Below are positions 24,653 to 36,596 of a stretch of 64,000 bases of DNA, one piece after another; position 1 is the stretch's first letter; every line of letters begins with the position of its first letter. The notes beneath the pieces were generated by a model that did no database searches, had not been told where the DNA came from, and was given only the letters and a program-made list of their open reading frames with translations. The position numbers and the translations under genes were made by a program. Source of the DNA: Notospermus geniculatus (lineage: Eukaryota > Nemertea > Pilidiophora > Heteronemertea > Lineidae); contig NMRB01002191.1 in assembly GCA_002633025.1 (NCBI GenBank), positions 46,003-110,002 of the forward strand, written 5' to 3'.

Positions 24653-25597
24653 ATGGGTAAGAAACGGTCGGAAGACGACACGTTTGTTCAGAAAATCCAT
24701 CATAATCCAACTGCTGTGTGGTTCTTTCGAGGTTGCTGGGTTGCCGGATTCCTCTTCTGCGTCATCAAGAGAAGCCTTGTCCAATCCTGGGTGGACAGAT
24801 CGTGGGAATTTCTCTATTCAAACTGGTTCTTCAATTGGGTCTACTTTGAGACACTGCACACAACGTTTATATATTCTTCATTTCTTGTATTTGCGAGGAT
24901 TATCGGAGGGCTGCGATATTTTGATAGATTTAAACTAAATCCTGCTGCAAAATGCTTTCGTATTGACACGCTGACGATGACCATTGAGACGGTGGAGTAC
25001 TGCGCACCCCTCATGCTGCTCGATACGTTTATTGTGAAGAAATATAAAGGCCTTGGAATCAATCCAGACCTATGGACCGAAAAGCGCCGAAGTCTTGTCC
25101 AGGTGACGAGGATATTGCCAAAGGATCCGCCGCAAATAGAAACCATCATCTGCCACATTATCATTGCTGTTATCATCTACGACGCTGTTTTCTACTTGAT
25201 TCACTGCCTACTTCACAGGAATGCTTGGCTGTACAAGAATATTCATGCTGTCCATCATAAACACGGAGTCCTGAATGCAAGGATCACCAATCTTCTGTCC
25301 GTTCCTGAAAGAATAGTACTGGTGCTTAGCGCCAATGAGGCGCTCAAAATCGTCCACGCGCATCCGCTAACCAGGTTTCTCTTCGTGCCCGTTTTTATCG
25401 GGCTCCTCTGCGAAAATCACTGCGGCTACGATTTCCCCTGGAGTTACGACAAACTTCTTCCGCCCAGCTTCGCGGGAGGAGCATATCTGCATTATAAACA
25501 TCACATGAACGGTGACAGGCACTACCAGCCCTTCTTAACCTATCTGGACAAACTGTTCACTGAAAGGGGAAAGACAAGACGAGGAGGAATTAGGTGA
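24653..25597 (+). CDS. Cholesterol 25-hydroxylase-like fatty acid hydroxylase family enzyme
   Basis: A 314-aa membrane di-iron oxygenase of the fatty acid hydroxylase/sterol desaturase superfamily. All three histidine boxes are present: HCLLH (184-188), HAVHHKH (198-204) and HYKHH (280-284). Several hydrophobic segments precede them, including one just before box 1, as expected of an ER enzyme. Closest by layout are the cholesterol 25-hydroxylases, which make 25-hydroxycholesterol; vertebrate CH25H is also intronless. Length is somewhat above human CH25H because of an N-terminal extension. The chosen ATG (ATCATGG) lies 43 bp after a possible acceptor, TATTTGCAG at 24601-24609, suggesting a non-coding first exon upstream. 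The substrate cannot be fixed from sequence; C4-methylsterol oxidase or a related desaturase are alternatives. Two copies of one MITE bracket the gene. Confidence 0.85.
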   Translation: MGKKRSEDDTFVQKIHHNPTAVWFFRGCWVAGFLFCVIKRSLVQSWVDRSWEFLYSNWFFNWVYFETLHTTFIYSSFLVFARIIGGLRYFDRFKLNPAAKCFRIDTLTMTIETVEYCAPLMLLDTFIVKKYKGLGINPDLWTEKRRSLVQVTRILPKDPPQIETIICHIIIAVIIYDAVFYLIHCLLHRNAWLYKNIHAVHHKHGVLNARITNLLSVPERIVLVLSANEALKIVHAHPLTRFLFVPVFIGLLCENHCGYDFPWSYDKLLPPSFAGGAYLHYKHHMNGDRHYQPFLTYLDKLFTERGKTRRGGIR

Positions 25598-25632
25598 TCA
25601 AGTCATTCGCATAAAACGAGCTCTTGTAAAAG

Positions 25633-25909
25633 TGCCTACAGGTCGACATTGCGTCTTGAAGCAACTCGCGGCAACTTGCTTTCCGGTGATGGAAGCAACT
25701 TGGAGTGACTATCAAGTTGTCGACCTGAGCGCGATTGCGTCTCCGAGCAACTGCCGGATCCGCTAGTTGCTGAGCGTGCTGTTCGAGGCATTGCCAATTG
25801 CTCCGAGTTCCTCTCAATCGCTGAAATGTCGACCTGCGCGCGTGGTAGTTTTTTGATCTGCGACGGATCCGTTGAGTTGCTTCAAGACGCAAATAGTCGA
25901 TCTGTAGGC
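25633..25909. mobile_element. CTACAGGTCGACATTG MITE, copy downstream of the hydroxylase
   Basis: Same family and same orientation as 23470-23828, starting 36 bp after the hydroxylase stop codon. Confidence 0.85.
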
Positions 25910-25984
25910 AACTTAAAGCAGAAATTTCTGCTTGGACGACTAATGACTGACGCCAGAATCAAGATTTTGATTATTTTGTAGATT

Positions 25985-26180
25985 CTGGAACGGTATGAGA
26001 AAAATGTAGATGACAGTAGGTGACAGTAGGGCAAACGTTTTGGTTGGAGCGATTCAGTAACACCATAAAGACATCAATGTCTTTATGGTAACACGAATAA
26101 TCATGACAACAGTCTTGGCAAATGTTTTTGTAGGAGGAATTCAGTGACAGTCTTGGCAAAGTTTTTTTGTCTGAAGTTGG
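25985..26180. repeat. GGCAAACGTTTT minisatellite, left part
   Basis: Degenerate tandem units of the type TTCAGTGACAGTCTTGGCAAA. The same units resume at 27515-27690, on the far side of a cluster of insertions. Confidence 0.7.
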
Positions 26181-26190
26181 GTTTACATCA

Positions 26191-26318
26191 GGGAGGTTAA
26201 GAAATCAAACGATAAACGTTAACTTTACGACAACGTTATTTTTTGTACCGAAAATGCAATATAGTGAATTCGCAGTATGAAAAATAACGTTGTCGTAAAG
26301 TTTATCTCCTTAAACTCC
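26191..26318. mobile_element. GGGAGGTTAAGAA foldback MITE
   Basis: Left arm GGGAGGTTAAGAAATCAAAC; the right arm is partly decayed. Related to 10689-10837. Confidence 0.75.
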
Positions 26319-26334
26319 ATAATACAGAGTTTAA

Positions 26335-27041
26335 AGGATAACTAGGGGAATTATCTACTATGCAGCAAAACCTAACAAAATCCTCATGGATAGGCACATA
26401 AATATGTCATCTCTCTGTACATTACGTTGAAATGGAAGAAAAAAATCACCACTCTGTAAAAAGTGATATTTAACCTGACGTTTTCACAGTTCATGGTCAC
26501 TGCCATTTTGATTCATATTTCCCGCGGGAGTGACGTCACATGTGCAGCGCCGATCCCTGTGTGACAGTGCCTCTTCAATGTATTGTGATTCGAATGCATA
26601 TCCAATTCCAAACCACATGTTTATTCTCGGCCAAACTTCCGCCGTCACTTTGTCATTCACTCGACTACTGACCTATGGAACCTGTCATCACTCAAGTAAT
26701 CCGACACAACTTGGACTTGACACAAAAAAGATCACAAAAACAAACCTGTCGCTGTCAGCTGGCCATGCTGGCATTGTGTAAACAACATGGGGCAGCCGGT
26801 CACGTGATTGCACCCAACATGTCATGCTCTTCAGCATTGGAGGAGAGATAGTGAAAATAAACAGAAACATGGCTGCCCCCATGAGCTTACTTCGTTTGTG
26901 GATTAAATTCATCGTAACAGGATTAGGGTGAATTTTGGGAATAAAAATCATCGGCGTTTTTGAAGATAACATTGTGTAGAACATAAAGGTTGGTTTATTT
27001 CCTTCATTTCTCTTCTACTGGATAATTCCCCTAGTTATCCT
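26335..27041. mobile_element. TTAA-flanked MITE (piggyBac-like target)
   Basis: TTAA at 26331-26334 and 27042-27045 flanks exact ends AGGATAACTAGGGGAATTAT. 707 bp, no transposase. The TTAA target is typical of piggyBac-class elements. Confidence 0.85.
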
Positions 27042-27049
27042 TTAAGAGA

Positions 27050-27505
27050 TCGTCCGGCTAACGATAACACTAACGCTAACGTTATTTTTTACATTGCAAA
27101 TGTACGGCAGAAATAGCGTTATCGTTAGTGTTATCGTTACCGGGCCGATTTCTACTCTCGATTATCAACAAATTCCCTGTAACACTGTTGATCAACAATT
27201 TACCTTCAACAAACCTCCTTTAACAAGCATAGTTTACACATGCAACAGAATCACCCAAGATCCGCATGATTTTGTTGGTCATGTGATTGTCACATGACTT
27301 AGATACATCTGATTGGCTGAATATGCAGTATATGGTGTTGAAGCTCCCTGCAACATGCAACACAATAGCTGCAGAAACCTATTTCTATCAACAGTGTTGC
27401 AGGTCCAGGCGTGTTGATCAACAGTGCTAATAGGCGGTGAAACATTGTTGAGAGAGTGTTATATTTCATGTTGATCAACAGTGTTGCAGGGAATTTGTTG
27501 TAAAC
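27050..27505. mobile_element. Two further foldbacks in the insertion cluster
   Basis: The first is at about 27054-27148 (TAACGATAACACTAACG arms). The second is at about 27169-27505 (ACAAATTCCCTGTAACACTG arms, complement at the right). Confidence 0.75.
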
Positions 27506-27514
27506 CGGCCTTGA

Positions 27515-27690
27515 GGGATTTAGTGACAATCTCGGCAAACGTTTTTTGGTCGGTGAGATACGGTGACAGTGTAGGCAAACGTTTTGGTACATGTAGAGGT
27601 ATTCAGTGACAGCCTTGGTGGAAGTTTTGGTCGGTGGGATTCGGTGACAATGTAGGCAAACGTTTTCATCGGTGGAATTCAGTAACAGTC
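27515..27690. repeat. GGCAAACGTTTT minisatellite, right part
   Basis: Four or more degenerate units continuing the array at 25985-26180. Confidence 0.7.
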
Positions 27691-27869
27691 AAAATCACAA
27701 GTCTATCACAAAACGACACGTCACAGTGTAGCTACAATGTATGAAAAGGGGTTTGATGTCTTTATGCTATTATCTTAAGAGTCTAAAAGTTTTAACAGTA
27801 ATCTGACTGAATAAAGATATTCACTTGTAGTTACAATGTATGGAAACCTTAATTATCTTAAGTGTCTAA

Positions 27870-28171
27870 GGGTCGTATTCATAAAGCGGTTCTATCGTTA
27901 GAACCGTCTTATGCCGGTGTAACAGTAAAGAATGTCCCCCTCTAAAAAGTGTCCGCTTCTATTGTTCAATGACGGATTAAGGTGCATGGCTATAGAAACC
28001 AATCACCAGAGATTAGATTGTAACAATAGGATCTTTTGTTCCTGGGACAGTTTTTCCTTTGGGACATTCTTTCCCTTCACACCTGTTCCAAGAACAGTGG
28101 TTGACGATACTTGGAACCGGCCTAAGACGGTTCTAAAGATACAGTGTAGAACCCCTTTATGAATACGACCC
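27870..28171. mobile_element. GGGTCGTATTCATAAAGCGG MITE, first of a tandem pair
   Basis: 302 bp with TIRs running into TTCTATCGTTAGAACCGTCT, flanked by TAA on both sides. It inserted into the second of two diverged direct repeats; the first (about 27774-27835) shows the uninterrupted TAA site. Confidence 0.9.
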
Positions 28172-28174
28172 TAA

Positions 28175-28301
28175 GGGTCATATTCATAAAGCAGTTCTAT
28201 CGTTAGAACCGTCTTAGGCCGGTTCCACGTGTGCTTCACCAGTACACATGGAACCGGCCTAAGACGGTTCTAACGATAGAACCTTTTTATGAATACGACC
28301 C
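28175..28301. mobile_element. GGGTCATATTCATAAAGCAG MITE, second of a tandem pair
   Basis: 127-bp palindrome with the same TIR family, sharing the middle TAA with its neighbour and followed by a third TAA. Confidence 0.9.
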
Positions 28302-28873
28302 TAAAAGTTTAACAGTATTATGACTGAATAAAGATATTCACTTGTAAACGAATCTTGACATTTAAATTCAGTCCTGCAACGACGGACACTGAAAGGGTGG
28401 ACAGTTGGAAATAGATCTATTCATGATTGTCAGGGGCCCAATACTGTCGGAAAAGGTAAGGGGGGGGGGGGTCTCAGCAATGGGAACGCCTGATTGTGCA
28501 GCATACGGGAAGGGAAGTGTCTCAGCAAATCCACCTCCAACTGATCCTCCTTCAGCTGCACATGTTGTCAACAAAACTAGGTTGCTACAATGTCTCCCTC
28601 TACCGATGAAAATTCTAAAAATCATGATGCACAGCCTTTCAACGGAACACGCAGTTTTCTCCACAGAAATGGACTGAGGAGCCTTGATAGTAGCAGCGGT
28701 TACGTTACACTACATAAATCCACGTGTTTTCCCCGGGGATTTTGCGGTTGAACAGCTACAGCATTGGAAACAAATCGTACCCCTAGACAGACACAGACAG
28801 ACAGACAGACACCATCACCAAACACAATATGGTTTCCGATCTTGAGATCGGAAACCACAATAACGACGCGTAA
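28302..28873. other. Simple repeats, no gene
   Basis: Holds a G homopolymer (about 28458-28470), an AGAC microsatellite (about 28787-28810) and a fragment (about 28697-28755) of the family at 28874. Confidence 0.5.
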
Positions 28874-29250
28874 TAGCCGTGGTTACACTACATAAAAATA
28901 CCCGTGTTTTTCCAGGCCCCTGTCAAACCCGTGTGTACGAAAATCCCGGCGAGAGGTCACACTACTACATTGTAGTTGAGTAGCCCGGCGACAGTTGCGC
29001 TGCAAACATTGACTCTTCGGTCATTTCTGAATTGGCACACATTGTCGGAGGCGCGAAAACGAGACACTTAATGGCTGCGCCATCTGTCGGCGTGCGAAGA
29101 ACTAACGAACACACGGGGATTTCGAAAAGCACGGCGAGATTGCCGTGTCCCAAAAACGCGTGTTTTTCAGACACGGGTTTCTTGAAGCCCGGCAATTCAT
29201 AGGTGTGATCGCAAAAAAACCCGGGGATTTTATGTAGTGTAACCACGGCT
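28874..29250. mobile_element. TAGCCGTGGTTACACTACAT MITE
   Basis: Ends TAGCCGTGGTTACACTACAT and the complement bound about 377 bp. Another copy is at 60797-61156 and a fragment at about 62325-62505. Confidence 0.85.
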
Positions 29251-30713
29251 AATGAGGACGTGTGGATATTGTAATTAGGCCTATAACATGTCATAAATAC
29301 TACACTGTGATAGCTTTGGAGCTCCTTAGTATAGTCGTCTTTTGGCACGCATGACTGCTCCTATTATGGGGTATTGAGAGTGCAGGCCAGCCAGATGGCA
29401 CTGCCAGCTATTTGCAATTCAAACAAAGTTGTTCATCGAATCCAGAAAAATCGGGGATTCCTTCGGGGATTGCCCATGTCCCCCGTTCCTGTTGCCAAAT
29501 AGGCGCTATCGCGATTCCACGATTCTGTTCCCAGGTTGTGTTCCCGTCTCTGATTGCGAAATTATTTCAAAATCAGCTGGATTTTTGTCATTTCTGTGTC
29601 TTCAAACCGACTAGGCCCTACAACTGACCTCATTGAGTCTGTGAGGCAAGGATTGGTGTATCGGGCTTATCAGTGATTGTGGTCGGTGGGGACAACATTC
29701 AAATTCAAATTCAAGTTCAAAACAGTGGGGACCCGGAGTGGCAGTGCTATCCGATACGATCTGGCGTGAGAGGAGTGCTGGAAGAGCAGCAGCAGTGGTG
29801 CGTCGTCTGGCGCATGAATGGATGGATGCCGTGCTCCCATCACTTGGCTGGGAGCAGCATTAGGAGTATATACCGTATGTGCGTTTTTTGGTTGCAAATA
29901 GGCCTACCGTAGGCCTACGTTTCAAAAACACCAACCTTGTGGGGGAGGGGCCTTGACATAGTAGCCTATTGTTAGTCCTTAGGCCTAGTTTCATTTATAG
30001 TGTTCAGCAACCAATCCATGAGTCCATCCATGACATAAATGACCATGATGAAGGTTTGGGTGGTTATTCTGTACAGCACAACAAATAATCCCTGCAATTT
30101 GCAAGTGCATAGCTTTTTCCGTTTTCCCAAGGATCACAACTCAGAATATTGCCACCAGGTTGCCATCTTGGAAAACGGCCATTTTCATAACTACTGCAGC
30201 ATGAATATTTTGACCTTGGGAGGATGTATTAGGCGGGGTATTAGGTAACCTCTTGACTTTGGCCCATAGCCTGGGACATTTCAACTTACCATTTGTCATT
30301 CATTCCTCTGGTACATTTACACCCAGGTAAATGGTCCATGGACCATTTCATCTTGTAGTATGAAAAGATCCTTTCTTCTTTCACTTGGACATCCATTTTG
30401 TCCCTCTCGTCAGCCTTCGGCAGTTTGGCCTTCTGTCATGATGTGTGTGCTTCAAGGCAGTCAGCCTCTTGACCTGGTTCATGTTCAAACAAGGGAACCT
30501 CGTCCATAAATGTGTGAACTGACCCCCCCCCCGCAACTTTTCAGGAAAATGCTTATCTTTTGTGTTCCAGAGTTGAACTGACAGCGGCGATGGTATCAGG
30601 CATGTCCGGATAATGAATGGGAGTTCGTATCCTCCAACAAATGACTCCAGCCATAAGGAATTAGTGTTTTCGGATTGTTCGCAAGTTGTTGATAGCAAGT
30701 CTTGGAGATACTT
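29251..30713. other. Region upstream of the helicase gene, no exon recognised
   Basis: A remnant of the element at 61377-61571 lies at about 30080-30190. A short C run is at 30524-30532. No upstream exon of the helicase could be identified. Confidence 0.35.
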
Positions 30714-30722
30714 GCTTCTAAA

Positions 30723-31098
30723 GCTGAAAGGGTAAATGTCGTCCTGGGTATATACAAAGATTACCCAGGATCTCAGTCTTCACCAAAACAATACCCTGGG
30801 TGTAGTCTCCGTAGCTGAACATCACCCGGCATCCGCAATCGGTGCTTTGGGACGAATCCTATTAAGAAATCCCGTGGAATCTCGCGGTCTCGCGCCGCTG
30901 TACTTGTTGAATGTAGCTGTTCTTGACATTCTTCAGGCTGTCACGTGACCACGGGCGAGACAACCTCGAATCCAGGTGTCATACCACGATGCTGGGTGAT
31001 GTTTGGCTACCGAAACTACACCCAGGGTATTGTTTTAGTAAAGATTGAGATCCTGGGTAATCTTTGTATATACCCAGGACGACATTTACCCTTTCAGC
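30723..31098. mobile_element. GCTGAAAGGG MITE with 9-bp duplication
   Basis: GCTTCTAAA at 30714-30722 and 31099-31107 flanks a 376-bp element with TIRs of about 80 bp (GCTGAAAGGGTAAATGTCGT). It sits about 200 bp upstream of the helicase ORF. The 9-bp duplication fits a MULE. Confidence 0.9.
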
Positions 31099-31307
31099 GC
31101 TTCTAAAGAACCTTGGTCAAGGCTTGAATTGGATGAGAATAGGGTGCCAGTAGCTAGTGAACTGTCAACTCAAGAAGCTCCACAAAACACCCAACAGGTG
31201 AATCGGAATCACCCTGTATACGTCGAAGATTGGGTGATGTCTCTCATGAAGAAGAAGGTATCGGATCCCACCAACACGAGGATACATTCTCTTGGATACA
31301 GGATGTA

Positions 31308-34300
31308 ATGAAGATGTCTTGTGGCTCCACAGAGGGAAATGGTTTGGCTGTTACTGAACACCAAATAGATCCTTCCGACACCCGAGGGAAAGGACCAGCA
31401 TTTGGTCCTGCAGAGAAAAAAGGTACAACTGGTAGTACATGCACAAGACAATCAGCTGACAGTGGTGACTCTGATGTAAACACAGGCATGTCCGGTTCTC
31501 AACAAGATGAAAGGACAGCCAGTGAACGACAAGAGCAGCTAGAGACTTTGAAAGAGAGAGTTAGTGTCTCTGATGCACACATCAGTGGAGAAAGGGAAGA
31601 TGGTGCAGTTTTGGTGTTGGCTGCTGGACCCATCGGTGGAGAAAGGGAAGATGGTGCAGTTTTGGTGTTGGATGCTGGACCCATCGGTGGAGAAGGGGGA
31701 GATGGTGCAGTTTTTGTGTCGGATACTGGACCCATCAGTGGAGAAGGGGGAGATGGTGCAGTTCCAGTGCCGGATGCTGGACCCATCGGTGGAGAAGAGG
31801 GGGATGGTGCGGTTCCAGTGCCGGATGCTGGACCCATCGGTGGAGAAGAGGGGGATGGTGCGGTTAGGGTGTCCAATACTAAGTCACAGGGATTTGGCCA
31901 GAAGGATTTACAGAGTGATGGAAAGGGAGAGCAGAGCAATAAATTAGATGCAGAAGAGAATATACAGTTTGTAATCAGTGAAGGTGAGAGAAGTGGTTGC
32001 ACTGATGATAAGCCGGACAGGCCTGGTCGTCAGCAAGTGGAACGGACATGTACAGCTGTTAGTAATCCAACAAAAGGGGAAAAGAAAACCAAATATTCGA
32101 CGAAAAAACACAATGTTCAGAAAACAAGTGAAGAACAGGGTGTGACTCTCGTCGTTAGTTTTGATGCGAAGAAATTTGGAAACAGCCCAGTGAGGGCACA
32201 TATGGAACAAAAGTTCAGAGGGAAGGTGAAATTCAAGATAGGGAAAATAGAAAAAAAGAACTGCCTCTTAGTTGTCCGAGTGGTGCTGGAGAATGCAGAA
32301 GATACTGAGATGGTCTTAGATTTGTTGAAGAAAAGCAACAGGTGTATGATTAAGCACTACAAGACTGATTCCCCATTTGAAAATGGTTCAGATTTGAATT
32401 TCGAGCTGCAGTTGAAAAGTTTCCCCATTTTGGAACAGCATAGTGGTCGGGTTCGTGAGGAATATGAGAAGTTGAAGTCTATTCTTCCATCAGAGGCAAC
32501 CATCATGACCAAGAAGGAATTAAAGAAAGCTATGTTCGAGAGGAAAAATATAGAGAAAAAACTGATGGAACTGACAGGACAAGGAGATGAGTTCGTGTTT
32601 TTTATGGGATGCATTAGCAACAGACTGATTGGTCGGGAAAAAGTACCTAACGCTGAGGCAGCACTCATCAGGCAGTCATTTGCTGTGGAACGTTGCAGAT
32701 TAAATCATCCTTTACCGATGTATGCCAAGCGTCGTGACATAGTCAAGTCTGTCATGTCGCATCAAGTGACTATAGTTTTGGGTGAAACTGGTTCAGGAAA
32801 GAGCACACAAGTTGTTCAGTACCTATACCAAGCGGGTTTTGGAAACAATGGCTTGATAACCTGTACCCAGCCACGCAAAATTAATGCAGTGACCTTGGCG
32901 AAACGTGTGTCAGAAGAGATTGGGAGTGACATTGGCAAAGTCATTGGGCACAAAACTGGTGGCAGAGGAAAATTCAGTGAAGCAACGAAGGTTTTTTACA
33001 TGACCGACTATTCCTTGCTGACGGAATGTATTCAGGACTCTGAACTTAGTAATTACAGTTGTGTGGTTATTGATGAAGCACATGAAAGAAATCTTTACAC
33101 GGATATACTTCTTGGAATGTTGAAGAAGCTTCTGAAGAGGGGTAAAAGGAGAGACCTGCGTCTTGTGATTAGCTCTGCTACAATGGATACAGAATTGTTT
33201 AGGTCATACTTCAGTGAGTTTGATCCCAAAGTACTGGAGATTTCAGGCAGGACATTCCCTGTTGAAGTGATCTGGCCAAGCAAAGACTGGCCTGGGCTTT
33301 CCAAGTATCCTGTCAAGGATGTTGTTGAAGAAGTGAAAAAAATTCACCGAACTGAAGAAAAGGGGGGCGTCCTTGTGTTCCTAACCACCCCTGCAGAGAC
33401 CGAGAAAGCATGCGAGTCTTTAGCAAGCGACCGAGATCTAGAATGCTTGCCGCTGCACGGTAAACTCCAGCCTCAGGAGCAGCAGAGAGTCTTCCAACCA
33501 GCAGCAGTTGGTAAAAGGAAAGTTGTCTTTGCCACAAATTGTGCCGAGACATCCATCACAATACCAGGTATCAAGTATGTGGTGGACACTGGTCTTGTCA
33601 AAGAAAACAAATATGACCCCATCAGAAACATGACCACCTTGGATGTTGGAAAAACAAGCAAGAGTTCTGTGGAGCAGAGAAAAGGGCGAGCAGGCAGAAT
33701 TGAGGCTGGAAAATGTTTTCGGCTTTTCACAGAAGATGACTATCACAAAATGGATCCATCAAACAAACCGGAAATACTTCGAGTGCAAATTGGTCACGCC
33801 ATATTGAGTTTGATGTCTGCTGGAGTTAAAAATGTATTGGACTTTGATTTTGTCGAATCGCCAGGGGTTGAATCACTTGAAGCTGCCATGCAGGACTTGG
33901 TCTTCCTTGGTGCTGTTGAGAATGGCAGTTTAACTGATTTGGGAAGGAAGATATCACAGCTCCAGTTAAGCCCAAGGTTGGGGAAGTTGGTGATTGAGGG
34001 TATCGAGCAAGGTGTAGCTATGGAAGCTCTGGTAGTTGCATCCGTCTGTACATTGTCCAGGAGCATATTCTTCCGGGTGGGCACGGATGAAGAGAAACAG
34101 AAAGCTGATATCAGGAAACTACCATTTACACATAACGCTGGTGATCTTTTGACTTGTCTTAATGTGTACCGCTCTTGGAAAGATGTGAATGAACGTCAGA
34201 AGAACAAGTGGTGTGTTGACAACTCTATCAATGCGAAAGCAATGCGAATCACGAAGGAAACCCTGATGGAGCTTCGAAGGACATTGGCGAGAGCTTCTGG

Positions 34301-36596
34301 AGTTGTTATTGACCTCACATTTGCAGAAGACAAGGAGGAAGCAGATAAGAAGATTCAAAGGTCTATCTTCTCCTGCTTCAAGGACAGTCTTTGTCGTTAC
34401 GGTGGTCATGGTCGTGTTGGGTATCTATCATGCTCTGAAGGGGGAGCTCAAGCTGGGATACTACACCCGTCATCTACGCTACGGTTTTCAGAACCAAAGT
34501 GGTTGGTCTATGATAGCATCCTAAAGACCTCACAGAAGTTTATACTCACTGTAACAGCTGTTGAAAACACTTGGGTGAAGGAAATGATCGAAAAGGGTGA
34601 GTTGGACATTGATGTGTCGAGAATCGAGGAAAAGGTTTTGGTCCGTACAAGAATGGCTGAGTTTGGGTTCATGATAATGAGAAGATTAACAAAAAATAGA
34701 TATACCCTGTGCAGTGATCTTCAGAGGGAGATGTCCGAGGTGTTAGACAGCCCTGTATTCCTCGACATTTCAATGGCGCCATGCGTGCTGGACATTTTTG
34801 CAAGAAAAGATCATCATGACTTCATCAAGGATGTTATCCGCAACACTGACGCTGTTGCTCGAGAAAAGGAAATTATGAAGGCAAGAGAGATACAAGAACC
34901 ATTGAATGAAACCAGCACGCGGATAGTGTTTGGCAATGGCTACCAGGTCAACCTCGTCCTTGGAGAAAGAGAATACAGAAGTGTTGTGGTAAAGATGACC
35001 GAGGATGAGTACTGGAATGTCTCCAAAGATGAAATTGTGGATCATTTTGCATATTTTGGAGAAATCAGACATTCCTTCACCTTCAACAATCAGAAGCAGA
35101 AGAGAGGAAGCGGTGACCAGGTACCGATATATCGCTGGGGCAAGATAACATTTTCTAATGTGCATGAGGCTAAAGCTGCAGTTGAAGAGACTTATGGCGA
35201 AGATGTTTTTGCAGTTCCAGACCTCCAGCGAGGGCACTCAAAGCAAGGCAACCATGCGGAATATCTCATGAGATTCAAATATTGCAGACGTTTGTCTAGA
35301 GGAGCAGGATTTGTAAGGTTCAGAGATGTTGATGATGCCGACTTCGTTCTCGACACGATCGACTCATTCTCTCTGGGCGATGATACTGCTTATCTCAGTC
35401 ATCACTGCCATGATCCACGTAAACTAGAGATCAACAATATTGACATCAGTGTAGATGAGGATCAACTGAAGAGCAGAGTGAGTGAGGTGATCGGCAGAAG
35501 GTGGTTCGATGATTCTCAACCCATTGTCATTGAAGAAGTTGTTCTGTTTAGGGAGAAAGCATGCGATTCAAAACCGTTCACCCGAGCTGAACTCGATGCT
35601 TTTAGGGAACGCTTGAAGAAAGCAACGGATAGGTACGTCCCCGTAGAAAAACGGAACCAGTACCATATCCACATCCCTCAAGTCAAACGTGCTAATTTTT
35701 ACTTGTTCGGAACCATTCACTTCAGAACATTGGATGTATTTGAGATGGTTGCAGCCCGCCTGCGTGGAGGAGAAAGATGTAAGCTTCACAGGATAGATCG
35801 TCCCCTTGATGTGACTCACCACATCAAAACGTCTTTTGCTGTGCCTCAAGCAATGTACCAGAAGATAGAGCCCTGCTTCGGTGAAGTGAATTCTGTCCTG
35901 CAACGGCAGTATGGGTGGAAAATGGAGGTAAACGCGGAGACCTGTGGTGTACTCACCAGGATACATCTGAGCAGCGAACATGCCAGTTCGCACATGCAGG
36001 CTATGAAGTTGTATCAAGAGATAGTTCACGGCGATCCCATCACTTGTCAAGACAATTTGATGGAATTGTTGTTCACTGCTGATGGAGACAAGGAACTGAA
36101 TTGTATCACTCAGTCCAGTGGGGCATATATTGCTGTTGACAAACGCATGAGGACTGTCTCGGTACATGGAACAAAGCGAGCAAGGGCGTTGGCAAAAAGA
36201 GCACTGAATTGTATTCTTGAACAGATGAGGGATAATAAGCAAGAGATCATTCCACTACAAGATGGGAAACAGCCCAGAGGATTGATGAAGAAAGTTGTCG
36301 TGACATACGGCTGTGAATTACAGGGGTTGAAAGAAGTTCCAGGTGTTACTGAGGCGAATATCGACTTGAGGAGACGTCAACTGAAGGTGCGGGGCAATGA
36401 GACGGCATTGAACACAGTTCGTCAGAGAGTGGCAGATTTGGCTGCTGAACTTGCTGGTGATGATGCAAACGATGAGGATGAGTCAGAAGAAATTACCTGT
36501 TCAGTTTGCTTCGACACGTTTGACACGGATTACAAGAAACTGTACCGTCTTCAGGTGTGTGGACATCCCTATTGCGTGGACTGTTTGAAGCGACAG
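31308..36596 (+). CDS. DEAH-box RNA helicase with C-terminal RBR E3 domain, large exon 1
   Basis: Large exon of an RNA-dependent ATPase/helicase that continues into a RING-IBR-RING ubiquitin ligase. Numbered from the first in-frame ATG, seen are an acidic N-terminus with six 17-residue repeats (about 94-195), Walker A GETGSGKST (492-500), DEAH (589-592), SAT motif, QRKGRAGR (from 790), HA2 and OB-fold-like regions, then the first RING1 cysteines CSVC (from 1731). The exon ends in frame at CGACAG|GTAAGT (phase 0). With the two 3' exons the protein is 1950 aa, about the size of plant DEAH11/12, which have the same helicase-plus-RBR order. The frame is open back to a TGA at 31158, so an upstream exon joined near 31198 could lengthen the N-terminus; the start is the weakest part of the model. 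Inferred role: ATP-driven RNA remodelling coupled to ubiquitin transfer. The helicase identity is secure. Confidence 0.93.
31587..31892 (+). repeat. In-frame 51-bp coding minisatellite, six units
   Basis: Six consecutive 51-bp units encode 17-residue repeats of the form GEEGDGAVPVPDAGPIG. Units vary by a few residues (GEREDGAVLVL, GEGGDGAVFVS) and the last decays. The unit is a multiple of three, so gain or loss of copies keeps the helicase frame. The region is acidic and glycine-rich and probably disordered. Confidence 0.9.

Noticed and set aside
35568-36242. 224-aa antisense frame in the helicase
   Set aside because: A shadow of the strongly supported plus-strand helicase frame.
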